64,000 nucleotides of DNA from Bacteroidales bacterium (GTDB taxonomy: Bacteria > Bacteroidota > Bacteroidia > Bacteroidales > VadinHA17), in the NCBI GenBank assembly GCA_016715075.1, contig JADKBK010000042.1, positions 124,001 to 188,000 on the forward strand. Direction: 5' to 3'. Below are positions 56,862-64,000 of this stretch, piece after piece. The translations under genes were made by a program, and so were the position numbers. Numbering within the stretch: the stretch's first letter is position 1; every line of letters begins with the position of its first letter. The notes beneath the pieces are model-generated. The model saw only the letters and a list, made by a program, of their open reading frames with translations. It was not told the DNA's origin and did no database searches.

Positions 56862-57770
56862 ATGAAATTACCATTAAGCGGAATTATTCCACCTGTCGTC
56901 ACACCTCTTCTGGATAACAATACACTTGATGTTGAGGGACTGGAGAAACTGATTGAACATCTGTTATCCGGTGGAGTTCACGGGTTATTTATACTTGGAA
57001 CCACTGGTGAAGCAACCAGTCTGAATTATAATCTGAGAAAAGAGCTTATTAAAAGGACGGGAGAACTGGTGAATCACAGGATACCTGTTGTTGTTGGAAT
57101 TACGGATACAGCCTTGCATGGTTCACTGGAAATAGCCGAATATTCCAAAAGTGCAGGAATGGATGGTCTGGTTATAGCCCCTCCATATTATGTTCCTATT
57201 TCGCAGGAAGAGATGAGGGAGTATCTCGAAAGCATAGCGCCAAAACTACCCCTCCCATTCCTGATGTATGATATGCCCAGCTGTACAAAAATGCATATGT
57301 CGGTCGAGACAATCAGAAAAGCAAAGGAACTTGGGGCAATAGGCATAAAAGACAGTTCCGGAGATATGGCATACCTTTTTTCTCTTATTCAGGAATTTAA
57401 AGATTCTCCTGATTTCTCAGTAATTGCTGGAACAGAATTGTTCCTTCCGGAAACAATTCTGCATGGTGGTCATGGAGCTGTTGCTGGCGGAGCCAATTTA
57501 TATCCCAGGCTTTTTGTAGATCTTTACAATGCTTCGCTTAATAAAGATCTGATCAAAATTGCCCTGCTGCGCGAAAAGGTCATGAAAATTGACGATACCA
57601 TTTTCAATGTGGGCAAACATAAATCAAAAATAATAAAGGGAATCAAATGCACCCTGTCAGTAATGGGCATATGCAACGATTACGTAGCCTTTCCTCTTCG
57701 CAAATTCAGATCTGAGGAAAGACGGAAAATTGAGCAACACGTTGAGGAGCTGAATAAAATTATGTTCTGA
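56862..57770 (+). CDS. Dihydrodipicolinate synthase/N-acetylneuraminate lyase superfamily protein
   Basis: 302 residues, cytoplasmic TIM barrel. GTTGEA (46-51) binds the pyruvyl carboxylate; Tyr136 in LMYDMPS and Lys163 in GIKDSSGD are the catalytic pair, the Lys forming the Schiff base. The length is normal. Members cleave or form 2-keto-3-deoxy acids, sialic acid or dihydrodipicolinate. Lysine biosynthesis is unlikely given the neighbouring sialidase-like fusion and aldolase. The DMPSCT and KDSSGD forms do not clearly match sialic acid lyases, so a 2-keto-3-deoxy-sugar acid aldolase is an alternative. Confidence 0.9.
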   Translation: MKLPLSGIIPPVVTPLLDNNTLDVEGLEKLIEHLLSGGVHGLFILGTTGEATSLNYNLRKELIKRTGELVNHRIPVVVGITDTALHGSLEIAEYSKSAGMDGLVIAPPYYVPISQEEMREYLESIAPKLPLPFLMYDMPSCTKMHMSVETIRKAKELGAIGIKDSSGDMAYLFSLIQEFKDSPDFSVIAGTELFLPETILHGGHGAVAGGANLYPRLFVDLYNASLNKDLIKIALLREKVMKIDDTIFNVGKHKSKIIKGIKCTLSVMGICNDYVAFPLRKFRSEERRKIEQHVEELNKIMF

Positions 57771-57841
57771 TTATTCATAAGGTACTTATCTTAGTGTTCC
57801 ATTTTGTTCATTTGTATTACTTTGTTTTCCATTCTATTCCA

Positions 57842-57893
57842 TCTGTTCCTTTGCGTTCCTTTGTGATCCCCCTTAGAGTCCTTCGTGTTTAAT
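57842..57893. repeat. GTTCCTTTG-type interspersed repeat (inverted copy)
   Basis: CTGTTCCTTTGCGTTCCTTTGTG followed by CCTTCGTGTTTAA is the reverse complement family of the repeat at 28490-28540. The rest of 57771-58011 is AT-rich; no gene is seen. Confidence 0.6.
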
Positions 57894-58011
57894 TTTAATT
57901 AATTTTAACCATAAAAGGTTCTGCACAAAATATCGCAAAGGATTGAATGAATAAACATCATATTTTTTCAACTCCATTTATTATCTATCTATATCAATTA
58001 CCAATAGAATT

Positions 58012-60141
58012 ATGAAACAGATCAGGCTAATCCCGCTTTTTTTACTGTTTTATTCCTTAAGCAGCCTTGCTCAGACGAGGAATGCAAGTAAATCCATTGT
58101 AAGAGAAGAATTTATATTCCCCTTCCAGAATGAACATGTTCACGGCAGCAGCATTGTAAGTCTGCCTGATGGAGATCTGCTGGCATGCTGGTTCCAGGGA
58201 AGCGGGGAGCGTACTGCTGATGATGTAAGGATAATGGGTGCAAGATTAAAGAAGGGCAGTGACAAATGGTCTGTTCCCTTCCTGATGGCGGATACAAAAG
58301 GTATTCCGGATTGTAATCCGGTACTCTTTATGAACAGGAAGGGTAAACTATTTATGTTCTGGATAGCTGTTTTGGCCAACAAATGGGAAAACTCTATTTT
58401 AAGATACAGGACATCAACGGACTACTCAGGAGATGGAGCGCCAAATTGGGAATGGCAGGATAATATTCTGTTTAAACCTGATGACAGTTTTGCGAAAGAG
58501 GTTGGGAATAAATTCAGCGAAATGCCTGAAAATCAGTCAGGATGGGCATCGTATGCACCTCTGTACGACGACATGATCAGGGAAGCCAGTAAGGATCTTT
58601 CCAAAAGAAGCATTGGATGGATGACGCGTATTCATCCTCTGACTCTTAAAGATGGAAGGATACTGCTTCCGCTCTATTCAGACGGCTTTAACTTTTCAAT
58701 GGTTGCAATTTCGGATGATGACGGTACAACGTGGAGGAACAGCCTTCCGATTGTCGGCAGAGGACCTATCCAACCGGCACTGGCTGTAAGGAAGGATGGA
58801 ACAATTGTTGCATATATGCGAGACAGCGGAGATTCTCCTGCCAGGGTGCACATCAGCACATCAACAGATAACGGCGAATCCTGGACATTATCAGAGAAAA
58901 CGAATATCCCTAACGAAGCAAGCGTCGAACTGTGTGTCCTGAAAGATGGTAAATGGGCATTTTTTGGTAATGATATTTCTGACGGTCGCTACCAGCTTTC
59001 TCTATATATTTCAGATGACGAAGGTTCAACATGGAAATGGAAAGAACTCATTGAATACCAGGAAGACAAAAAAGGAAGCTTTTCTTACCCATGTCTTATA
59101 CAGACAAATGACGGGTTTTTAAATATCTCATATTCCTATTCACTCGGAGAAGGTAAGAAAACAATCAGGCATGTCGTTGTTGATCCAGCAAAAATATGTG
59201 TACAGGAACAGGCTAAGCCTGGTGAAAGATGGTCTGAAAAGCTTGGATTCGCACATGGACAAAAGGTCCTTCTTCTTCATATGGATGATGCCGGAATGTG
59301 CCCGGAAGCAAATGGAGCAGTGAAGCGCTACATCAAAAACGGGAACCTCATGTCTGCTGCAGTTATGATGCCATGCCCTGAAGCCGTATCACTAATAGAA
59401 TGGGTCAAAAAATATCCTGAAGCAGACATTGGAGTCCATCTTACACTTACGAGTGAATGGAAGAATTACAGGTGGGGACCACTTTCAGATAAAGACAAAG
59501 TACCAGGACTTATTGACCCTGAAGGCAAATTCTGGCATGAGGTACCTCAGGTGGTCATGAATGCTTCTCCTGCTGAGGTAGAAACCGAAATACGTGCCCA
59601 GATTGACAGGATGTTGTCATTGGGACTTAAACCAAGCCATATAGATACTCATATGGGAACACTTTACGGTTCGTCTGAATATGTAAAGGTATTCATCCGG
59701 GTTGCAGAAGATTATAAGATCCCTGCCAATATCATTAACCTTTCTGTTCCTGGAGTGGCAGAAAGGTTCCAAAAGGAAGGGTATCCTATTGATGAAAAGG
59801 TGATCAACCTTGTAAGCAGCTATTCAATGCCTAAACTTGATAATTTTACCAGTGTTCCGGAAGGCAAGAGTTATGAGGAAAAAAGAGCCCGCTTCCTTGT
59901 GCTTGTAAAATCCCTTGATGCCGGTCTTACAGAGATCATTTTTCACCCTTCGCTGCTAACGGCAAACCTCAAAAGTATTACCGGCACATGGCAGCAAAGA
60001 GTCTGGGAGGCAGAACTGTTTTCTGATCCCATTGTGATTAAGTTTTTCAGGAATGAAGGCATCGCTATTACTACCTGGAAAGAGATAACCGCAAGATTCG
60101 GCAACAGCATTGAAGCTAAAAATGACTCATCACGCAGGTAG
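58012..60141 (+). CDS. Sialidase-like propeller fused to YdjC/ChbG-type deacetylase
   Basis: 709 residues with a signal peptide (SSLAQ). Residues about 25-400 form a BNR/sialidase propeller with three clear Asp boxes (SDDDGTTW, STDNGESW, SDDEGSTW), GSSIVSLPDGDLLACWFQGSGE, and YMRDSGDSPARVHIS. Residues about 415-690 are a YdjC/ChbG (HpnK-like) carbohydrate deacetylase: VLLLHMDDAGMCPEANGAV (metal Asp pair), PEADIGVHLTLTSEW, PSHIDTHMGTLYG and TEIIFHPSL. YdjC proteins remove acetyl groups from sugars such as chitobiose. The fusion would attack an acetylated amino-sugar or sialylated glycan in one exported chain; that is inference. Stop TAG is 15 bp before the aldolase start. Confidence 0.85.
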   Translation: MKQIRLIPLFLLFYSLSSLAQTRNASKSIVREEFIFPFQNEHVHGSSIVSLPDGDLLACWFQGSGERTADDVRIMGARLKKGSDKWSVPFLMADTKGIPDCNPVLFMNRKGKLFMFWIAVLANKWENSILRYRTSTDYSGDGAPNWEWQDNILFKPDDSFAKEVGNKFSEMPENQSGWASYAPLYDDMIREASKDLSKRSIGWMTRIHPLTLKDGRILLPLYSDGFNFSMVAISDDDGTTWRNSLPIVGRGPIQPALAVRKDGTIVAYMRDSGDSPARVHISTSTDNGESWTLSEKTNIPNEASVELCVLKDGKWAFFGNDISDGRYQLSLYISDDEGSTWKWKELIEYQEDKKGSFSYPCLIQTNDGFLNISYSYSLGEGKKTIRHVVVDPAKICVQEQAKPGERWSEKLGFAHGQKVLLLHMDDAGMCPEANGAVKRYIKNGNLMSAAVMMPCPEAVSLIEWVKKYPEADIGVHLTLTSEWKNYRWGPLSDKDKVPGLIDPEGKFWHEVPQVVMNASPAEVETEIRAQIDRMLSLGLKPSHIDTHMGTLYGSSEYVKVFIRVAEDYKIPANIINLSVPGVAERFQKEGYPIDEKVINLVSSYSMPKLDNFTSVPEGKSYEEKRARFLVLVKSLDAGLTEIIFHPSLLTANLKSITGTWQQRVWEAELFSDPIVIKFFRNEGIAITTWKEITARFGNSIEAKNDSSRR

Positions 60142-60155
60142 GAAGGAGGAAAATC

Positions 60156-60989
60156 GTGACAGGAAATAAATTCCGGGAAACGTTACTCTCGGGCAAAACA
60201 GTATATGGTACACTTGTGACTTCCACTTCTCCCAGGATGTTTGACACAATTCTCAACCTTGGACCGGATTTTGTATTTCTCTGCAACGAACATATTCTTT
60301 ATAACCCTGAAACACTCGGATGGATGTGCCGGGCATACAGGGCAGCCGGTATCAATCCTGTTGTGAGGATACTTCAACCTGATCCGTTTCTTGCAACACA
60401 GGCGCTTGATAGCGGAGCAGGAACAGTACTTGCTCCATATGCCGAAGATATCGAACAGGTATTGGAACTGGTCGGGGCAGTTAAATTCCGGCCACTGAAA
60501 GGAAAAAAGCTGAGAAATATACTGCTCGGCAAAGAAAAACCAGGAGCAGAACTGGAAGCCTGTCTTAAAAACAACAACAGGAACAACACTCTTCTATTGA
60601 ATATTGAAAGCCCTGAAGGGGTGGCTAATATGGATGAGTTTTTTTCAATAAAGGCAATCGATGGACCGGGAATAGACGGAATTATAATTGGGCCCCACGA
60701 TCTGTCAGTATCATACGAACTTCCTGAGAAATATGAAAGCAGGGAATTCATTGATCTGAGTTGTGATATAATCAGGAACGCCAGGAAATCAGGAGTTGCA
60801 GCAGGCGGTCACAATGGCTCACGCGGAACCCTTTCACTTCAAAAGGAATGGGCCATGGCAGGCGCTAATATCATAATACACAGTTCTGATGTTTTCCTGT
60901 TTGCAGATAAATATCAGGATGATATAAATATTTTAAGGGAGCTTAAGGGAGAAAAAAACATTATCAGGAAAGCTGGAGATAATGTCTGA
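60156..60989 (+). CDS. HpcH/HpaI class II aldolase family protein
   Basis: 277 residues starting at a GTG; GGAAGGAGG (60141-60149) is an unusually strong ribosome site for this organism and fixes the start. The barrel has His46 in CNEHILYN, Arg71 in VVRILQP, Glu151 in LNIESPEG and Asp182 in IGPHDLSVS, corresponding to the catalytic and metal residues of HpaI-type pyruvate aldolases. Typical members cleave 4-hydroxy-2-keto acids to pyruvate and an aldehyde. With the preceding DapA-type lyase it suggests stepwise breakdown of a keto-deoxy sugar acid. It is co-transcribed with the fusion gene. Confidence 0.9.
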   Translation: MTGNKFRETLLSGKTVYGTLVTSTSPRMFDTILNLGPDFVFLCNEHILYNPETLGWMCRAYRAAGINPVVRILQPDPFLATQALDSGAGTVLAPYAEDIEQVLELVGAVKFRPLKGKKLRNILLGKEKPGAELEACLKNNNRNNTLLLNIESPEGVANMDEFFSIKAIDGPGIDGIIIGPHDLSVSYELPEKYESREFIDLSCDIIRNARKSGVAAGGHNGSRGTLSLQKEWAMAGANIIIHSSDVFLFADKYQDDINILRELKGEKNIIRKAGDNV

Positions 60990-61067
60990 ACTTAAATGAT
61001 ACAGTGACATGGCAAACTACAGCCGTGCACTATCGTAAGAAAAGAATGTAATTACCTCTTAATCAGA

Positions 61068-61154
61068 TTATAAAATTTTTATTAAATACTGCATCGCATC
61101 TTCATCATTTACAGGCAGATCAGGCTCAATACCGATATTGGTCAGGTTTTTACA
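61068..61154 (-). pseudogene. Possible C-terminal remnant of an S41-type peptidase gene
   Basis: On the minus strand a short frame reads LTNIGIEPDLPVNDEDAMQY LIKIL and ends at TAA. GIEPD followed by an acidic stretch and a terminal helix resembles the last residues of C-terminal processing (S41) proteases. It begins after an in-frame stop. Very short, so weakly supported; the rest of 60990-61174 shows nothing. Confidence 0.25.
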
Positions 61155-61174
61155 TCATAATTAATTCAATTATC

Positions 61175-63643
61175 ATGAATAATAAGAGAAGATTCTCCTC
61201 TATATTTATTTTTCTCCTTCTTTCAGTTACGGGCTTGGCTCAATACATTGATTTTTCAGGTGCGGCCATCCTGCTCGGTGAAAAGGATAATATTCATCTT
61301 CAGAAAGCTGTAACTGTATTGAAGGGTGAGATTCAAAAACGCACTGATTTGTTACTGCCTGTAATATACAAACCATCTGCCAGATACACGAAGCTAATTA
61401 CTCTGGGTGTGGAAGGACGGATGGTGAGCCTGCCGGAAAAATTCAGCTCCGGGCTCAGGAAGCTTCAGGCAACAGGCCGGGAGGGCTATAAAATTATCTC
61501 CACTGATGGCAATACAGTTTTAATCGCTGGTCATGATGAAGCAGGTGTACTCTATGGTGTTGGCTGGCTTTTAAGGAAAATGGAAATGATTGATCACAGG
61601 ATCCTCATGCCTGAAAAAATAAACCTCTCCTCCACTCCTGTCAGTAATATCCGCGGGCATCAGCTTGGATACCGTCCCAAAACGAATGCTTACGATGCAT
61701 GGAGTGTGGCACAGTATGAATCATATATCCGGGACCTTGTCATATTTGGAGTCAATAGTATAGAAATTATGCCTCCACGCACTGATGATGATCCGACCAG
61801 CATTCACATGAAGATCCCTGCTATTGAGATGATTGCGGAACAATCACGCATCTGTAAGGAATATGGCCTGAATGTATGGATGTGGTATCCGAATATGGGC
61901 AGTGATTACAGTTCAGCTGATTCAATAAAGAAAGAGTTGGAGGAGCGTGACAGGATCTTCAGCGTATTACCAAGGCTTGATGCCCTTTTTGTCCCGGCAG
62001 GCGATCCTGGTGAGCTGGATCCGGACATTTTATTTGACTGGCTTGGAAAAGTGGCAGTGGTCCTTCATAAATATCATCCCAAGGCTAAAATATGGGTGTC
62101 GCCGCAGGTTTTTAAGCCGGGGAAGGAATGGTATTCCGCCTTTTACAGAAATGTAAATAAACAATATGACTGGTTTGGAGGTATTGTCTATGGGCCATGG
62201 ATCCGCACTCCTCTTCCGGAGGTAAAGAAGCTGATAAATCAATCCGTTGCTGTGAGACTTTACCCCGACATCACACACAGCCTGAGCTGTCAGTACCCGG
62301 TTCCTGAATGGGATCTGGCATTTGCCATGACATTAGGCAGGGAATGTATTAATCCCAGGCCTGAAGATGAAAAATATATTCACAATCTTTATTCAGGTCT
62401 GGCCAGCGGAAGCATAAGCTATTCAGAGGGTACTAATGATGATGTGAACAAATTTGTCTGGAGCGGTCAGGACTGGGACCCGTCAATGCCGGTTACAGAA
62501 ACACTCAGAGACTACGCCAGGTATTTTATTGGTCCAGGCTACACCGAAGGAGTAGCGCAGGGGCTCCTCGCTCTTGAGCGTAATTTCAGGGGAACCTTGC
62601 TGACAAATGACAATGTGGAGAGGACTTTTGAGCAATGGCAGGACATGGAGAGGTCAGCATCAGAAAATGTCCTTGCTAATCCTCGTTTCCAGAGCGGCCT
62701 TATCAGGGCATATTTTGATGCATATATTCAGAGGAGATTAATATATGAGACCCATCTTGAGCGTCAGGCGAGAAATACTCTCAGCCAGGCCGAAGCTCTG
62801 GGATCATTGAATGCCATTTCTGAGGCACGAAACACACTTTTTCTGGCACATGAAAAGCCTGTATCAAAGGAATTAAAACAGCGTTGTTATGATCTTGCTG
62901 ATTCACTATTCAGAAGCTTCGGAGCTCAGCTGACGATAGAGAAGCATCATGCTGCCGGAGGCAGGGGAAACTTCATTGACAATATTGATATACCGTTGAA
63001 TGACGCCATGTGGTTACTGGATCAGCTGGATAAGGCTGAAAATCATGGAGGAGAACCGGAACGGCTGGAAGCAATTGAAAGAATTCTCCACAGAACTGAT
63101 CCCGGACCCGGAGGTTTCTATGACGATTTTGGAAGCCCGTCTTCATGGAAAAGGGTAAAGTCAGAAAAGAGCTGGGCAGAAGATCCGGGAAGTCTGGAAT
63201 CACCGCGTGTCAGCTTTGGAGTAGGCCTGACAGGTGTTGATTGGGTACATGAGGTTGTTGCAAAAGGTTTTGAAGGTCAGACAACACCATTAGCCTGGAT
63301 GAATCAGATCAATACATTATACGACACTCCGCTCGAAATTGAATATAATAACCTAGATACCAGTGCAGCATACACTCTCAGGATAGCCTATACCGGACGC
63401 TTCCGGTCAAATATGAAACTGACAGCAGATGGAGTAACGATACATGATTATATACGAATGGGCACAAAACCGCTGTTCGAGTTTTCCCTCCCGGAAAAAG
63501 TAACAAATGATGGGGAAGTCAGGTTTAAATGGACGTGCGGACAGGATGATTCGGGAGAGGGTGAACGGGGTTCTCAGGTTGCGGAGATCTGGCTAATCAG
63601 AAAAAGTAAAAAGATAAAAATTAATAATTTTCCACGGGGTTAA
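61175..63643 (+). CDS. Secreted GH20-like/alpha-glucuronidase-like glycosidase
   Basis: 822 residues, signal peptide ending TGLAQ. Residues about 25-150 look like the GH20b/zincin-like helper domain before many barrels (ILLGEKDNIHLQKAVTVL, GREGYKIISTDGNTVLIAGHDEAGVLYGV split). A TIM barrel follows with SNIRGHQLGYRPKTNAYDAW, VIFGVNSIEIMPPRTDDDP, YGLNVWMWYPNM, DALFVPAGDPGE and DWFGGIVYGPWIRTPL. The helical region about 480-660 is as in GH84/GH115/GH67-type enzymes, and a beta-rich C-terminus ends the chain. DPGE and neighbouring acids may be catalytic. The substrate is unknown; I cannot choose between these families. It follows the sialidase-aldolase pair by about 185 bp and may have its own promoter. 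Confidence 0.62.
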   Translation: MNNKRRFSSIFIFLLLSVTGLAQYIDFSGAAILLGEKDNIHLQKAVTVLKGEIQKRTDLLLPVIYKPSARYTKLITLGVEGRMVSLPEKFSSGLRKLQATGREGYKIISTDGNTVLIAGHDEAGVLYGVGWLLRKMEMIDHRILMPEKINLSSTPVSNIRGHQLGYRPKTNAYDAWSVAQYESYIRDLVIFGVNSIEIMPPRTDDDPTSIHMKIPAIEMIAEQSRICKEYGLNVWMWYPNMGSDYSSADSIKKELEERDRIFSVLPRLDALFVPAGDPGELDPDILFDWLGKVAVVLHKYHPKAKIWVSPQVFKPGKEWYSAFYRNVNKQYDWFGGIVYGPWIRTPLPEVKKLINQSVAVRLYPDITHSLSCQYPVPEWDLAFAMTLGRECINPRPEDEKYIHNLYSGLASGSISYSEGTNDDVNKFVWSGQDWDPSMPVTETLRDYARYFIGPGYTEGVAQGLLALERNFRGTLLTNDNVERTFEQWQDMERSASENVLANPRFQSGLIRAYFDAYIQRRLIYETHLERQARNTLSQAEALGSLNAISEARNTLFLAHEKPVSKELKQRCYDLADSLFRSFGAQLTIEKHHAAGGRGNFIDNIDIPLNDAMWLLDQLDKAENHGGEPERLEAIERILHRTDPGPGGFYDDFGSPSSWKRVKSEKSWAEDPGSLESPRVSFGVGLTGVDWVHEVVAKGFEGQTTPLAWMNQINTLYDTPLEIEYNNLDTSAAYTLRIAYTGRFRSNMKLTADGVTIHDYIRMGTKPLFEFSLPEKVTNDGEVRFKWTCGQDDSGEGERGSQVAEIWLIRKSKKIKINNFPRG

Positions 63644-63806
63644 CTGCCTGAGTGTAATACTTCAGTATTCTGGTAACAAATTATATAATCTGCTGTTGCT
63701 CATTAATAAAAGTTAATCTTCTTTGCAATACGTTTGCAAGCATTTCTAAAACAAACACCATAATACCCTGAAAAGCAATATTAAAAGATGATTGTATTGG
63801 ATACCG

Positions 63807-63836
63807 TGAAACTCCGTGGTAATAACTCCGTGAAAC
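63807..63836. repeat. ACTCCGTG-type repeat, direct copies
   Basis: GAAACTCCGTGGTAATAACTCCGTGAAAC contains two copies of the word that builds the inverted repeat at 19287-19380; a further copy ends the window (63992-64000). The rest of 63644-63880 is AT-rich with no gene recognised. Confidence 0.55.
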
Positions 63837-63880
63837 AGGGTTAAGCCTTTTAGATCGATTTATTCAGAATATTTTGGGAA

Positions 63881-64000
63881 TCATTCTCCCTCTCTAAGCC
63901 AGTGGCAGAGGCTATATGAGGGGCCATGCATCACATTTCCGGAAATCTGATATGGTTTCAATTTCCAGAAGGCAAGATGTTTATAAAGTTCAACTCCGTG
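63881..64000 (-). CDS. C-terminal end of an unidentified gene (runs off right edge)
   Basis: A minus-strand frame of 39 codons plus TGA stop is open to the window edge. It reads as ordinary protein (VELYKHLAFWKLKPYQISGN VMHGPSYSLCHWLREGE). I do not recognise the family. The first codons overlap the ACTCCGTG word at the edge, so the match to a real gene is not certain. Confidence 0.45.
   Translation of the reverse strand, partial: HGVELYKHLAFWKLKPYQISGNVMHGPSYSLCHWLREGE

Noticed and set aside
56862..57770. Calling the DapA-type gene nanA (sialic acid lyase)
   Set aside because: The Schiff-base and Tyr motifs are generic for the superfamily, and features specific to sialic acid lyases are not clear, despite the sialidase-like neighbour.
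63721..63740. TTGCAA...TTTGCAA string resembling a LacI-type operator
   Set aside because: The half-sites are offset by one base around the CG centre, and no promoter or regulator gene is adjacent.

Overview
The window reads as a chromosomal stretch of a Bacteroidota bacterium, most likely an environmental, glycan-degrading member of Bacteroidia. The reasons are two SusC/RagA-type TonB-dependent transporters and a SusD/RagB lipoprotein, many secreted glycosidases and esterases with Sec, Tat or lipoprotein signals, AT-rich intergenic regions with TAnnTTTG-like promoter elements, and few strong Shine-Dalgarno sites. I see no rRNA, tRNA, CRISPR array, phage or transposase gene.

Layout. 1-1474 is the N-terminal part of a SusC porin that runs off the left edge. 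1778-6188 holds a DUF4832-type TIM-barrel protein, a transglutaminase-like lipoprotein and a CocE/NonD-type hydrolase. 6220-6955 is a repeat block built on a 143-bp unit with perfect palindromes. 7103-12775 carries a Tat aldo/keto reductase, two secreted proteins (one a GH42-like barrel), a heptanucleotide microsatellite and a GH109-like oxidoreductase-fold glycosidase. 12954-32816 is one long minus-strand array: ROK kinase, GmhA-like SIS isomerase, GH38 alpha-mannosidase, MFS permease, PfkB kinase-HAD phosphatase fusion, deoxyhypusine-synthase-like protein, AGE-type epimerase, DUF1080 protein, GH2 exo-glucosaminidase-like enzyme, DegT aminotransferase, beta-helix protein and two paralogous beta-propellers. 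33114-34922 is a membrane-anchored GH31.

35284-46929 is a plus-strand Sus-type locus: PKD lipoprotein, SusC, SusD, PhoPQ-activated-type hydrolase, ceramidase-like, PHP-like and a second ceramidase-like protein. It faces a minus-strand set (46991-55416) with an esterase, a third ceramidase-like protein, a YncE-propeller/phosphoesterase, a propeller/six-hairpin lipoprotein and a DUF1349 protein. An AraC regulator (55801-56652) is divergent from a DapA-superfamily lyase, a sialidase-YdjC fusion, an HpcH/HpaI aldolase and a large glycosidase-like protein (56862-63643).

How the genes may work together: the surface and periplasmic enzymes (GH38, GH2, GH109, GH31, sialidase-like) suggest stripping of complex glycans such as N-glycans or glycoconjugates. 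The released sugars could be imported by the MFS permease and phosphorylated, isomerised or epimerised by the ROK, SIS, PfkB-HAD and AGE proteins. The strongest candidate for an undescribed system is SIS + PfkB-HAD fusion + deoxyhypusine-synthase-like protein. It carries enzyme types of the early heptose pathway (isomerase, kinase, phosphatase) without the nucleotidyltransferase, inside a mannosidase operon. A second candidate is the cluster of three ceramidase-family proteins beside SusC/SusD.

Single-base frame breaks disrupt at least six otherwise full-length genes, several at short homopolymers. Degenerate fragments of DUF4838, GH78-like and possibly S41 genes lie between genes. Either the locus is decaying or the consensus contains uncorrected indels; raw reads would decide.
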